The notes under the pieces were generated by a model that was not told where the DNA came from, made no database searches, and saw only the letters and a program-made list of their open reading frames with translations. Source: Fredinandcohnia onubensis (GTDB lineage Bacteria; Bacillota; Bacilli; Bacillales; Bacillaceae_L). From it: 64,000 nt of DNA. The stretch is from the NCBI RefSeq assembly GCF_002734215.1, contig NZ_NSEB01000003.1, positions 79,523 to 143,522 of the forward strand, read 5' to 3'. The position numbers and the translations under genes are program-made. Shown here piece by piece: positions 17,254-25,791 of the stretch (position 1 is the stretch's first letter; the number at the start of each line of letters is the position of its first letter).

Positions 17254-17556
17254 GAAAATTCCTACTTTCTTACTAATCTACTTAGTCTATATCCGAGTCT
17301 TTTACTCTACCATATTATCATAAGTTTCTATAAAATTCTCCATTTGTCGCGAAATTGTTACATATTGTTAATATTGTAATGTTTCAAAACCTACTAGAAT
17401 CAAGGTTTCGTAAAAGAGCAAATATGTCAATGTCGAAATATATTTGTAATATAAGCGGAATATTATTCCTACTAAAGTAGGATTTGAAAGGACCTCGTGC
17501 CTATGAGGAGATTGAAGGAAGTCGGTAACGTGATTGGAGTATTTCGTTGCTTTTTC

Positions 17557-17653
17557 AAACAATCGTTTGATTGAATGTGAAAACCCTTGGAAAAAGAGAG
17601 AAAAGGCGCTAAACAAACATTTGATTGAAAAATAAGGTGTCTACTAGCGCCTT
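17557..17653. repeat. TTCAAACAAACGTTTGATTGAA-type repeats, two copies
   Basis: CAAACAATCGTTTGATTGAA (17559-17578) is followed by a CCCTTGG segment, then AAACAAACATTTGATTGAA (17611-17629). The second copy lies inside an outer stem AAGGCGCTA/TAGCGCCTT (17603-17653) that, on the minus strand, ends in TTTT and may terminate the upstream thioesterase gene. The rest of the 17254-17663 gap holds only the cwlO-like leader. Confidence 0.75.
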
Positions 17654-17663
17654 CATTTTAGGT

Positions 17664-18083
17664 CTATAAAGCTTCAAATTCTTGTATTCTATGTTTAATG
17701 TCATCAGGTATAGGTGTAGATGTTTTAGTAACATTGTTGTAATTTACTTGGATGGTTTCGGCTTCAACTAAGATTTCATCATCTCGTGTTATGATACTCT
17801 CAAGGGTGAGGCTGGAAGTACCCAATTTTTTTACCCGAACATAAATAGTGATGAGATCATCTAGTAATGCTGGTTTTTTGTACTCAACGGTACTTTTAAC
17901 AAGAACTGGTTCAAATTGGGAAGAGTGTTGATTTGTAAGCCAATCAGGCCCAAGAATTTCACGCATGTATTCAGTGAAGCCGATATCTATATATGTAAGA
18001 TAATGCGCGTTAAAAACAATTTTTTGACCATCGATTTCAGAATACCTCACGCGAATAGTATGTGAAAAATGAAAGTTTTCCAA
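17664..18083 (-). CDS. 4HBT (hot-dog) acyl-CoA thioesterase
   Basis: This encodes 139 residues from TTG 18083, eight bases after AAGGAGGG. The hot-dog thioesterase signature VRYSEIDGQKIVFNAHYLTY carries the catalytic Asp, followed by a long helix. Beta strands such as VLVKSTVEYKKPALLDD and LTLESIITRDDEILVEAE follow. It resembles YneP/YbgC-type thioesterases, which hydrolyse acyl-CoA; the chain length is not predictable. It is divergent from the AbrB-family gene, and the pair is flanked on both sides by TTCAAACAAACG repeats. Confidence 0.85.
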   Translation of the reverse strand: MENFHFSHTIRVRYSEIDGQKIVFNAHYLTYIDIGFTEYMREILGPDWLTNQHSSQFEPVLVKSTVEYKKPALLDDLITIYVRVKKLGTSSLTLESIITRDDEILVEAETIQVNYNNVTKTSTPIPDDIKHRIQEFEAL

Positions 18084-18179
18084 GCTGTTCCCTCCTTTTT
18101 ACAAAGTATATTCTGCAAAGAGGGGATTTTTCCTGCATATTATAATAGAAGAATGAAAAAGGAGAAAGGTCGAATATAT

Positions 18180-19235
18180 ATGAAATTTTCACAGCAGAAA
18201 GGCTTAATAGAGTCCTATATTGTAGCGGGTGCGGGGGGAATGGCGTTCTATTTATTACACTTTCCGATTCCGTGGATACTGGGACCGATGACATTCATGA
18301 TTTTATACAAAGCCATTACACATCGAACAATGGTTGTGTCAGCACGCTTGTACAATGTTGGACTCGCGACACTAGGAATCTACTTCGGATTGTCCTTTAC
18401 TAAAGAAACCTTTATTACGGTCTATCCGTATATCATCCCATTTTTAATTATGACAATTTTGCTTTTGACGGTCAGTGTAGTAAATAGTATTTTTGTAACC
18501 CGATTTATTAAAATTGATCCGATGACCAGTGTGTTCGGCTCAATCCCTGGGGGACTATCCGAAATGGTTGCCGCAAGCCATTCGTTAAAAGCAAATTCTG
18601 CAATGGTAACGATTTTTCAAACGGTTCGTTTGTTAACGGTTGTGTTCATGGTTCCGTTTATTGTGACGCATTGGTTCATAGCAAGTGTTGGAAATCCATT
18701 TGAGGTCACAAAAAATCTCAGCAGTGTACCTGCTTATGCATATTTATGGTTCAGTATAGCTCTCTTAGCGGGGTGGCTCCTTCGAAATAAGCTCCCGGCG
18801 GCGTATGTGATTGGTCCACTTGCAGTTACGGTTTTACTCGGTGTAGTGGGAGTGGGGTTACCACCTATTCAACCATGGTTACTAATTCTTGCCCAAATCA
18901 CGGTTGGGATGAGAATGGGGAATAATATCAATCTAAGAGATTTAAAGATTGGTGGAAAGTATTGTGGAGTTTACTTTATTCTCACGTTGTTATTACTCGT
19001 ATTCTCATTTGGCTTTGGCTATCTATTTGCCATAATTTCAGATTTAGATGTACCAACTGCATTACTGAGCTTTTCACCGGGCGGTTTGGTTGAAATGGTA
19101 TTAACCGCGACCGCAATCGGAGCAGATCCTGCAGTAGTAAGTTCATTACAGCTGATTCGACTATTGTTCATTATTTTAATCGTACCGAGCTTTTTAAAAT
19201 GGATGTTTACGAGAAGGGAAAAAGTAGCTGCATGA
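18180..19235 (+). CDS. AbrB-family (AbrB duplication) membrane protein
   Basis: This encodes 351 residues. The frame is open from 18069, but the first ATGs overlap the thioesterase promoter or the ribosome site GGAGAAAGG, so ATG 18180 is chosen. About ten hydrophobic helices form two repeated halves. Each half carries a matching loop and helix: GSIPGGLSEMVAASHSL near residue 120 and SFSPGGLVEMVLTATAI near residue 297, each followed by QTVRLL or QLIRLL. This is the AbrB_duplication family (PF05145), once called ammonia monooxygenase and probably a transporter. It is unrelated to the AbrB transition-state regulator. Substrate unknown. Confidence 0.85.
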   Translation: MKFSQQKGLIESYIVAGAGGMAFYLLHFPIPWILGPMTFMILYKAITHRTMVVSARLYNVGLATLGIYFGLSFTKETFITVYPYIIPFLIMTILLLTVSVVNSIFVTRFIKIDPMTSVFGSIPGGLSEMVAASHSLKANSAMVTIFQTVRLLTVVFMVPFIVTHWFIASVGNPFEVTKNLSSVPAYAYLWFSIALLAGWLLRNKLPAAYVIGPLAVTVLLGVVGVGLPPIQPWLLILAQITVGMRMGNNINLRDLKIGGKYCGVYFILTLLLLVFSFGFGYLFAIISDLDVPTALLSFSPGGLVEMVLTATAIGADPAVVSSLQLIRLLFIILIVPSFLKWMFTRREKVAA

Positions 19236-19246
19236 CAAAAAGAGCA

Positions 19247-19431
19247 TTCAAACAAACATTTGATTGAAGCTGGGAACCCTTGTGTACCAAGGGATGTAAG
19301 TTAAACGGGCGTTTGAAGGTAGAATTTGTAGTTTCTAGAAATTCTGTAAGCAAAAATTCAAACAAACGCTTGATTGAAAATGGAATCCCTTGTGCCCCAA
19401 GGGGTAGACCGCTAAACAAACGTTTGATTGA
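19247..19431. repeat. TTCAAACAAACGTTTGATTGAA-type repeats, four copies
   Basis: Copies are at 19247-19268, about 19303-19317 (degenerate, TAAACGGGCGTTTGAA), 19357-19378 and 19413-19431. Two of them are followed by a second hairpin (AACCCTTGTGTACCAAGGGAT and ATCCCTTGTGCCCCAAGGGGT). The unit is thus a two-hairpin composite of roughly 55 bases. Confidence 0.8.
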
Positions 19432-19481
19432 AAAAGATTATGTCAACTAGAGTGTGGTTTTACGCTTGTAAGAGCGTATAT

Positions 19482-19830
19482 CGGAGTAGCGGTGTCTTCT
19501 AAAGAGGCTAGAGTACTATCAACTTCCTAGGAACTGGAAAATGATGTCGCTCTGAAAGGCTTAGAGTACCATCAATATCCTAGAAATGGAAATTGATATC
19601 ACTCTGAAAGGCTTGGAGTGCCATCAACATCCTAGAAACTGGAAATTGGTGTCACTCTGAGTGGCTTGGAGTACTATCAACATCCTAGGAACTGGAAAGT
19701 GATGTTACTCTGAAAGGCTTGGGGTACTATCAACATCCTAGAAAATGGAAAATGATGTCACTCCAAAGGATTTAGAGTACCATCAACTTCCTAGTTAATG
19801 GAAAGTGGTACCACTCTATGAGGCTAAAAG
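19482..19830. repeat. 53-bp tandem hairpin array 3 (about 6 units)
   Basis: Units beginning GAGTACYATCAAC start at 19511, 19564, 19616, 19669, 19722 and 19775, a period of 52-53 bases, with a half unit before. Each has arms such as GAGTACCATCAATATCC and GGAAATTGATATCACTC that fold into an imperfect hairpin with a loop containing CTAG. The sequence is unrelated to the arrays at 4.6 and 37.5 kb. The gap 19236-19898 holds only repeats; no gene is seen. Confidence 0.88.
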
Positions 19831-19898
19831 CATCCTGAAACTAGACCCTGATCACCCTAAACTCATTTAGAACGAATCACCCAAAACCAGACAATACT

Positions 19899-19926
19899 AA
19901 AAAGCCACTAGGGTACCCTAGTGGCC
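19899..19926 (-). terminator. Terminator of the DinB-family gene
   Basis: A perfect 22-base palindrome (GCCACTAGGGT/ACCCTAGTGGC) is followed on the minus strand by TTTTTAG. Confidence 0.85.
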
Positions 19927-19941
19927 AAACTTAATGTTAGA

Positions 19942-20418
19942 TTATGCGCCCCATTCTTCCTTTGATGGACCGTAAACGCCAGGGACTTTTAATCCAGCTT
20001 GACGCATTAGGATTGTCATTTGTCCGCGGTGATGGATTTGGTGGGTATTCGTCATGCCAAGTATCACGGCAACAGGCATTGGTTGACCAAACATTTCTTT
20101 CATTTCCTTCAATGTTGCATCGTTCCATTGTTCTTTAATCGCAGAAACTAAGTTTTCACTTGTTGTACGGTAGCTATCGGCCATTTCCTTTGCTGATGCT
20201 GGAACTGCTTCACCAGCCGCACCTTCGAACTGAAGTCCAGTTTGTGAAATAATTTGATGTACGGAAGTCACAACATGCCATGCAAGTTCACCTAATGTAC
20301 GGTGACCAGCTGCAACAGACTGTGATAATGACTCATCTGTTAAAGCGTCAAGGATTTGTTGAGTGGCACTACCTTCATAATTCCAATCTTGTAAGAATTC
20401 TTCAAGTGTATGGTACAT
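19942..20418 (-). CDS. DinB-family metal-dependent protein
   Basis: This encodes 158 residues from ATG 20418, seven bases after AGGAGG; the longer frame to 20466 has no ribosome site. It is a four-helix-bundle DinB/YfiT-type protein. The three-His metal site is visible as LGELAWHVV (His about 47) and THQIHHRGQM. Relatives include bacillithiol-dependent transferases (BstA) and DNA-damage-induced proteins, so a thiol transferase role is possible but unproven. It is divergent from the LytTR gene. Confidence 0.85.
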   Translation of the reverse strand: MYHTLEEFLQDWNYEGSATQQILDALTDESLSQSVAAGHRTLGELAWHVVTSVHQIISQTGLQFEGAAGEAVPASAKEMADSYRTTSENLVSAIKEQWNDATLKEMKEMFGQPMPVAVILGMTNTHQIHHRGQMTILMRQAGLKVPGVYGPSKEEWGA

Positions 20419-20581
20419 ATGTATTCCTCCTAAAACGTGATTACTAACATTATACTTCATACACAAGTAAAAGCCATTTTAAACGCACATGATGAATTTT
20501 TGTGAAGGATGATGTTTTATCTATGAATTACTTGTAAAATAGAAGAGGATACTAGATTTCTACAACAAAGGATGTTGACGT

Positions 20582-21226
20582 GTGAAGGATATAACAATTG
20601 GCTCACTCTTAGATGTGATTGGGGAATTGTTCTCCGACGAGATATCAATTGCTGTCTCAAATACAAAAGAATATCTTTATTATCGACCAAGTAAACGAAT
20701 TGATTTGAAAATTAAACCAGGTGATGAAGTAAAAGAGGGGACCATTGCGTATAAAGCCATTACGTCAAGACAAAAGGCTTCCGAATTTATTAATCGTGAC
20801 GTATTTGGCATTCCTTATCATGGCATGGCCGTACCTTTTTTTCATGGGGAACAGTTGGAAGGATGCGTAACGGCAATTTACCCAGCATTAACAGATGGAA
20901 AATCGGTGGTAACCGTAAAGTCTCCAGATGGCTGGATTCCCATCCCGTTCTCAGATGTGCTTTACCTTGAGGCAAAAGATAAAAAAACGCATGTGTACAC
21001 AAAAGGTTTCTCGGGGACACATAAATATTCGTTACAGGAATTTGAATACACGTTGCCAAAGGACTCTTTTATTCGCTGCCACCGTTCATTTATCGTGAAT
21101 GTGAATCAAATCAAAGAAATACATCCCGATACTCATTCCACATTTGTCTTAGAAATGAAAAACGGTGCCCGGGTCCCTGTTAGTCAAAATTATTCAAGTT
21201 ACTTTCGGAAACTTTTAGGATTCTAA
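20582..21226 (+). CDS. LytTR-domain DNA-binding regulator
   Basis: This encodes 214 residues from GTG 20582 (AAAGGA upstream). The first 105 residues are a PAS-like or otherwise unassigned sensory part (KEYLYYRPSKRIDLKI, then YHGMAVPFFHGEQLEG). Residues 115-214 are a LytTR DNA-binding domain: PFSDVLYLEAKDKKTHVYT, FIRCHRSFIVNVNQIKEI and MKNGARVPVSQNY. There is no receiver domain, so it is not a classical response regulator. It lies 151 bases upstream of, and in the same direction as, the CoA-transferase gene, which is the likely target. Confidence 0.85.
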   Translation: MKDITIGSLLDVIGELFSDEISIAVSNTKEYLYYRPSKRIDLKIKPGDEVKEGTIAYKAITSRQKASEFINRDVFGIPYHGMAVPFFHGEQLEGCVTAIYPALTDGKSVVTVKSPDGWIPIPFSDVLYLEAKDKKTHVYTKGFSGTHKYSLQEFEYTLPKDSFIRCHRSFIVNVNQIKEIHPDTHSTFVLEMKNGARVPVSQNYSSYFRKLLGF

Positions 21227-21377
21227 TTTTCTAGAAAAAGAACAAATCTTCTGCTTTGGGGGTTTGTTCTTCTCTTTTATCGAATTATTATGTTCTTTAC
21301 TCCAGAAATCCCACTTCATGTAGAGAATATAGGTAAAATTATCTTAATATTCAATTTCATAAAGGGGATGGGAGAAT

Positions 21378-22889
21378 ATGACTAATAAACTAGATCGCAT
21401 TAAGGACACCCGTCTACATGACCGTGTTGTAACACCCGAAGAAGCAGCAGAGTGGATTCAGGACGGTATGACATTAGGCCTCAGCGGCTTTACACGTGCC
21501 GGTGATGTGAAAGCGGTACCATTTGCACTTGTAAAACGTGCCGAAACGGAAAGCCTAAAAGTAAACGTATATACAGGGGCATCATTAGGCTCTGATGTTG
21601 ATAAATTATTCGCTGAAGCAGGAATTTTAGGTAAACGCTTACCATTCCAAGCTGATCCAACAATGAGAAAAGGTATTAACAATGGGGACTTCTTGTTTGT
21701 AGATCAGCATTTATCTCATACATCAGAATTAATTCGTTCAAATGTGATGGATGTCGATGTTGCAATTTTGGAAGCGATATCAATTGATGATGATGGGTTA
21801 ATCATTCCTACAACTTCAATCGGGAACTCTTTAACCTTTGCACAACATGCTAAATCAATCATTGTTGAAATCAACCTTGCACAAACAACAGAGCTTAAAG
21901 GAGTTCATGATTTATATGCACCAGGTAAGCAAGGCGAAAGAGAACCTATTCCGTTAACAAAGTCAGATGATCGAATTGGTTTGCCTGGAATCAAAGTAGA
22001 TGTTGAAAAAATCAAGGGAATTGTGTTTACAGACCAAACTGATTCTCCGTCAACAATCGTACCACCAGATGAAGAAACAGAAATAATGGCACAGCATCTT
22101 TTAACCTTTTTACGAAAAGAAGTTGAGGCTGGCCGTTTAACAGAGAAACTTGCACCCCTACAATCTGGGATTGGATCTGTGGCAAATGCAGTACTTCACG
22201 GTATGCTTGATTCGGATTTCACAGATTTAGAGGTTTATTCTGAAGTATTACAGGATGCGGTATTTGACTTAATGGATGCTGGGAAAGTAAGCTTTGCTTC
22301 CTGTTGTTCGATAACTTTATCAGAAGAAAAAATGAAAAAAGTGTTTGGAAACTTTGACAAGTATCGTGATCGTTTAATTATGCGACCACAGGAGATTTCA
22401 AATCATCCTGAAATTATCCGTCGTCTCGGACTTATTTCTATAAACACAGCACTTGAACTTGATATATATGGAAACGTCAATTCAACCCATGTGCTTGGTA
22501 CAAAGATGATGAACGGAATCGGCGGTTCTGGTGACTTTGCTCGAAACGCACGCCTAGCGATTTTTGTTACAAAATCAATTGCAAAAGGTGGCGACATTTC
22601 AAGTATCGTTCCATTTGTCTCACATGTGGACCACACAGAGCATGATGTTGATGTCATCGTAACAGAGCAAGGATATGCAGATTTACGAGGACTTGCGCCG
22701 AGAGAACGTGTGGAATTATTGATTGAAAACTGTGCACATCCAATGTATAAGCAACAGCTTCGTGATTACTACCAAGAAGCACTTACAAGAGGTGGCCAAA
22801 CACCACATGTATTAGAAAAAGCATTCTCATGGCATACAAACTTTGCACAAAAAGGTACTATGCTAGAAAAAGAATTAGTAGAAGCATAA
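21378..22889 (+). CDS. Acetyl-CoA hydrolase/transferase family (succinate:CoA transferase-like)
   Basis: This encodes 503 residues with ribosome site GGGGATGGGAG. The protein has two CoA-transferase halves. The active-site Glu lies in NTALELDIYGNVNSTHVLG, and the oxyanion/CoA loop is GIGGSGDFARNA. Conserved family features include LGLSGFTRAGDVKAVP at the N-terminus and VTEQGYADLRGLAPRER near the C-terminus. Length and motifs fit the Cat1/AarC/YgfH-type acetate:succinate CoA transferases, which move CoA between acetyl-CoA and succinate. The exact acyl group is not predictable. It is probably controlled by the LytTR gene in front and has its own terminator. Confidence 0.88.
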   Translation: MTNKLDRIKDTRLHDRVVTPEEAAEWIQDGMTLGLSGFTRAGDVKAVPFALVKRAETESLKVNVYTGASLGSDVDKLFAEAGILGKRLPFQADPTMRKGINNGDFLFVDQHLSHTSELIRSNVMDVDVAILEAISIDDDGLIIPTTSIGNSLTFAQHAKSIIVEINLAQTTELKGVHDLYAPGKQGEREPIPLTKSDDRIGLPGIKVDVEKIKGIVFTDQTDSPSTIVPPDEETEIMAQHLLTFLRKEVEAGRLTEKLAPLQSGIGSVANAVLHGMLDSDFTDLEVYSEVLQDAVFDLMDAGKVSFASCCSITLSEEKMKKVFGNFDKYRDRLIMRPQEISNHPEIIRRLGLISINTALELDIYGNVNSTHVLGTKMMNGIGGSGDFARNARLAIFVTKSIAKGGDISSIVPFVSHVDHTEHDVDVIVTEQGYADLRGLAPRERVELLIENCAHPMYKQQLRDYYQEALTRGGQTPHVLEKAFSWHTNFAQKGTMLEKELVEA

Positions 22890-22897
22890 ACCTTAGA

Positions 22898-22936
22898 GCC
22901 GTATAAAGAAGAAATTCTTTATGCGGCATTTTTTTG
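22898..22936 (+). terminator. Terminator of the CoA-transferase gene
   Basis: GCCGTATAAAGAA-gaa-ATTCTTTATGCGGC is followed by ATTTTTTTG. Confidence 0.9.
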
Positions 22937-23035
22937 TGAGAAAACCCTGTATCGAACATAGGCAAAAAGTAATATGTCCTACCAATTGTAATCATGGTAC
23001 GATTAACCAAAAGTGAAATAGAGAAGAGGGGTAGA

Positions 23036-23314
23036 ATGAAACAAGTTAAGGCATTTGTGGGGTGTTTTTTCATCGCGGTTTCTGCTTTTTTGTATGCCAC
23101 AAAACATGTTACGGCTGCGATCATATCCTCTAATATGAATCGTCCAGACGTGAATTATTACGAAGGGGCATTCAAGGTTGTTGGATTTGGCATTAATTTT
23201 TGGATAATTGCATCCTTACTTGTCGGGGTTGTTCTATTAATAAGTCTACTTACACAAGGAGCCACATTTCCATTTAAAAAGAAACAAGCACTCGAAGAAA
23301 ATCCCCACCAATGA
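23036..23314 (+). CDS. Small two-helix membrane protein, unknown
   Basis: This encodes 92 residues from ATG 23036 (GAGGGG upstream). Two hydrophobic segments (FVGCFFIAVSAFLYATKHV and INFWIIASLLVGVVLLISLL) are separated by an extracellular-type loop (MNRPDVNYYEGAFKV). The tail is basic. I do not recognise the family. It converges with the DUF2269 gene, with a hairpin shared at the end. Confidence 0.7.
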   Translation: MKQVKAFVGCFFIAVSAFLYATKHVTAAIISSNMNRPDVNYYEGAFKVVGFGINFWIIASLLVGVVLLISLLTQGATFPFKKKQALEENPHQ

Positions 23315-23327
23315 ATGATGGGGATTT
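23299..23327. terminator. Terminator overlapping the end of the small membrane protein gene
   Basis: AAAATCCCC...GGGGATTTT stem; the stop codon at 23312-23314 lies in the loop. Confidence 0.65.
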
Positions 23328-23350
23328 TGTAGAATAAACAGTTATATCAT

Positions 23351-23806
23351 TTAAAAAGGCTTTAAGATCATTAATGCAATGATAATCAAAAAGACTGTAT
23401 TCTCGATATGCTCTACTCGAAAAAGAGCTTTTGCCAAAGGATAGTATTCAGCAGGAATGTCTTCACCTTGATGTGATTCTAATAAAGCTTTTACTGGCTT
23501 TGATTTAGGGGTAAGGGCAAATGGTCCCATTGCGAGCGCAACAAGAAACAGCAATAAGCTTGTCACATACCAGCCCATCGTAAAGAGATAAGGATTAATA
23601 GCCCCCATTAAAAGTCCAGAAACGAGCAGGAGTATACCACCAACCATGACAAATATGTGTAGCCTATGTCTAATTGCATACGAATGTCTAAGCTCTGTCA
23701 TCGTATCTCCCGACTTCACAACCGTTGTTAAAATAAAGCCAGGTCCCATTCCAAGGATGGCTGAAAAAATATGTATGAAAACAAGTGCTTGATAAACAAC
23801 ATCCAT
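23351..23806 (-). CDS. DUF2269 family membrane protein
   Basis: This encodes 151 residues from ATG 23806; the ATG at 23821 has no ribosome site, whereas GGGGGACC precedes 23806. Four hydrophobic helices are present, the first containing VFIHIFSAILGMGPGF with a His in the membrane. A second helix set includes LHIFVMVGGILLLVSGL. The pattern fits DUF2269, predicted integral membrane proteins that may bind heme through such His residues. Function unknown. Confidence 0.75.
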   Translation of the reverse strand: MDVVYQALVFIHIFSAILGMGPGFILTTVVKSGDTMTELRHSYAIRHRLHIFVMVGGILLLVSGLLMGAINPYLFTMGWYVTSLLLFLVALAMGPFALTPKSKPVKALLESHQGEDIPAEYYPLAKALFRVEHIENTVFLIIIALMILKPF

Positions 23807-23985
23807 TTTATGGTCCCCCATTTACAACATATTCCACTATTATGATAGCACTATAATAAAAAAGGTAAGTGATGTAACTCACAACTCCCTATTCATAATC
23901 TTACTATTTTGTGACAGTGGTTTTCCAGTAAAAGATACGTGGTATAATAGGAAAGAAGTCCTTATAGTCATAGAAAGGGGACATT

Positions 23986-24414
23986 ATGGTGAAGAATATC
24001 ACGAAATTTTTATATATTGTTTTAGGTTTTATTTTCTTTGGCCTTGGGGTAGTAGGAATCGTATTGCCCATCATCCCCACTACGCCCCTGTTACTACTAG
24101 CATCATTCTTTTTTGTAAAAGGATCGGAAAAATTTGATCGGTGGTTTAAAGGGACTAGTATCTATAAAAAGCATTTAGAAGGTTTTGTGAAGCGGCGTGA
24201 AATGACGTTAAAACAAAAGTTGACCATTTTGTTAACCGCAGATGCGATGATTGCAGTTCCATTTTTTATTTTAGATAGCATCTGGTTAAAGTTGTTTTTG
24301 GTCGCAGTTGTTATCTACAAATACTATTATTTCATCACAAAAATAAAAACGGTAGCACCTGAAGATTATGCATTACACCAGCAGACACTTTTTGAAAAAA
24401 CAAGTCATAAATAG
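23986..24414 (+). CDS. YbaN/DUF454 family membrane protein
   Basis: This encodes 142 residues with ribosome site AAAGGGG. The hallmark is an N-terminal helix with LGFIFFGLGVVGIVLPIIPTTP followed by LLLLASFFFVKGSEKFDRW, then a cytoplasmic amphipathic stretch and two more helices. This matches YbaN/DUF454 inner-membrane proteins of unknown role. Monocistronic. Confidence 0.88.
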   Translation: MVKNITKFLYIVLGFIFFGLGVVGIVLPIIPTTPLLLLASFFFVKGSEKFDRWFKGTSIYKKHLEGFVKRREMTLKQKLTILLTADAMIAVPFFILDSIWLKLFLVAVVIYKYYYFITKIKTVAPEDYALHQQTLFEKTSHK

Positions 24415-24416
24415 AG

Positions 24417-24453
24417 AAAACCCTTGTCCACCTTATAATGACAAGGGTTTTCT
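24417..24453. terminator. Bidirectional terminator
   Basis: AAAACCCTTGT/ACAAGGGTTTT stem between convergent genes. Confidence 0.8.
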
Positions 24454-24460
24454 GATGTTT

Positions 24461-24802
24461 TTAATTGACTTTACTAAACTCATGAACCCAAACTTTCATA
24501 TGAGGAAGCCAAGGCATGCCAGGATGGTAGGAAAGAATCGATTCTTTATATTCGTCAACAGTATCAAAGCCTTCCCGTTTTGCATCCGCATCTGTCAACT
24601 CACCTAGGGATTGTTCAAATACACGGTCAATTTTAAATTGTTGACCCTCAAGAGTCATGATTTCTCCTACGTCTGCATATCGACCATTTCTGCGTGTAGC
24701 TGTTTTTTTACCTTCTAACACTTTTTTTACGTCTGACTCCATTGTCACAAGACGCTCAATGGTGCATGTTTTAGCTGGTAATTCATTATTTGGTGTAGTC
24801 AT
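24461..24802 (-). CDS. ASCH-domain protein
   Basis: This encodes 113 residues. ATG 24802 is seven bases after AAAGGAG; TTG 24808 is too close to the same site. The ASCH signature is visible: a beta strand around ERLVTMESDVKKVLEGKKTATRR (basic GxKxxT-RR type motif), then VGEIMTLEG, and the closing HPGMPWLPHMKVWVHEF. ASCH domains bind RNA and are linked to translation or RNA processing. Monocistronic. Confidence 0.8.
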   Translation of the reverse strand: MTTPNNELPAKTCTIERLVTMESDVKKVLEGKKTATRRNGRYADVGEIMTLEGQQFKIDRVFEQSLGELTDADAKREGFDTVDEYKESILSYHPGMPWLPHMKVWVHEFSKVN

Positions 24803-24882
24803 TAACAAGCTCCTTTCAACTTACAGTTTTCAATAATATTTCCCATCATTTACTATACACTTTAACAAGGAATATTGACAAC

Positions 24883-25782
24883 TTAGGTTGTTTTTCGATC
24901 AAAATACCTTCTCAAGCCTTCCCCTAGAATGGTAAAAGTAAACATCGTAAAGGAGATTGCAACACACGTCCAAAATGGAATCCAAATCGAGCTAATCATG
25001 TCTTTTCTAGCCTGTCCAAGTAACGTTGGCCAGTTAAGACTTGTATTAATCATCTCTCCAGCACCATAGTTGGTTTGAACAAACACTTGTGAAAGAAACA
25101 CACCAAAAATACCTAACTGTGCGATTAAAAGACAGGTTCTTCCGATATCAATAAAGAAATTTACCATAATTGCAGGATATGTATTGGGTAAAATGTTTCC
25201 TAACGCTAGTCGAAGCGGGGAAATGCCGACTGTAATTCCAGCCTCTATATACGGTTTTCTTACGATTCTTTGGGTTTCCTCACGGATGATGTGACTTACT
25301 TTTCCAACCTCAATTAATGCTAAAAGTAAAACCGACCACCATAAACGATTTTCATTCATTACAAGGGCTGGAATTGCCAATAAGAGCAGTGAAGAAAAAA
25401 TAATCGGAATACTCGAAAAGACATTGTTCCAAGTCGTAACTATCCAGGAAAAGGGATTATTTTTACGTGTTGCTAATAACCCAAGAGGGATAGCTAAACA
25501 ATAGCGAATAACCACAATGCCTAAGATGATTTTTAGTGTATCTTTCGCACCAACGATGATTACACTTAATAAATCTCTACCTTCATGGTCAGAGCCAAAA
25601 GGAGGTTGTTGCCCTGGTGAAAAAGGTGCTTTAAGCAAACCCTTACCACCGTCTAAAAAACGAATTCTGCCCTCTTCAATTCCTTCTTTGACATATGGAA
25701 TATGTGGACCCACAAAGGTAACGAGAAGAAGAATACTTAACATAAATATGCCGGTGATTAAAAACCAATTTCGATTTAACAT
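24883..25782 (-). CDS. Oligopeptide-type ABC permease (OppC/DppC-like)
   Basis: This encodes 299 residues with ribosome site AGGGGTG. An N-terminal helix (LITGIFMLSILLLVTFVG) is followed by an extracellular segment with PPFGSDHEGRDLLS, a hallmark of DppC proteins. Five helices follow. The EAA loop that docks on the ATPase reads YIEAGITVGISPLRLALGNI. It is nine bases downstream of its partner. No ATPase or substrate-binding protein gene follows, so this pair would need components encoded elsewhere. Confidence 0.85.
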   Translation of the reverse strand: MLNRNWFLITGIFMLSILLLVTFVGPHIPYVKEGIEEGRIRFLDGGKGLLKAPFSPGQQPPFGSDHEGRDLLSVIIVGAKDTLKIILGIVVIRYCLAIPLGLLATRKNNPFSWIVTTWNNVFSSIPIIFSSLLLLAIPALVMNENRLWWSVLLLALIEVGKVSHIIREETQRIVRKPYIEAGITVGISPLRLALGNILPNTYPAIMVNFFIDIGRTCLLIAQLGIFGVFLSQVFVQTNYGAGEMINTSLNWPTLLGQARKDMISSIWIPFWTCVAISFTMFTFTILGEGLRRYFDRKTT

Positions 25783-25791
25783 AAAACACCC

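Noticed and set aside
17356-17380. WalR-type box (TGTTAC, TGTTAA, TGTAAT) upstream of the CwlO-like gene
   Set aside because: The half-site spacing is 4 and 3 bases instead of the expected 5, and the orientation does not fit; A/T-rich chance is likely.
24368-24607. 79-codon open frame crossing the YbaN terminator
   Set aside because: It overlaps two convergent genes and their shared terminator; no ribosome site.
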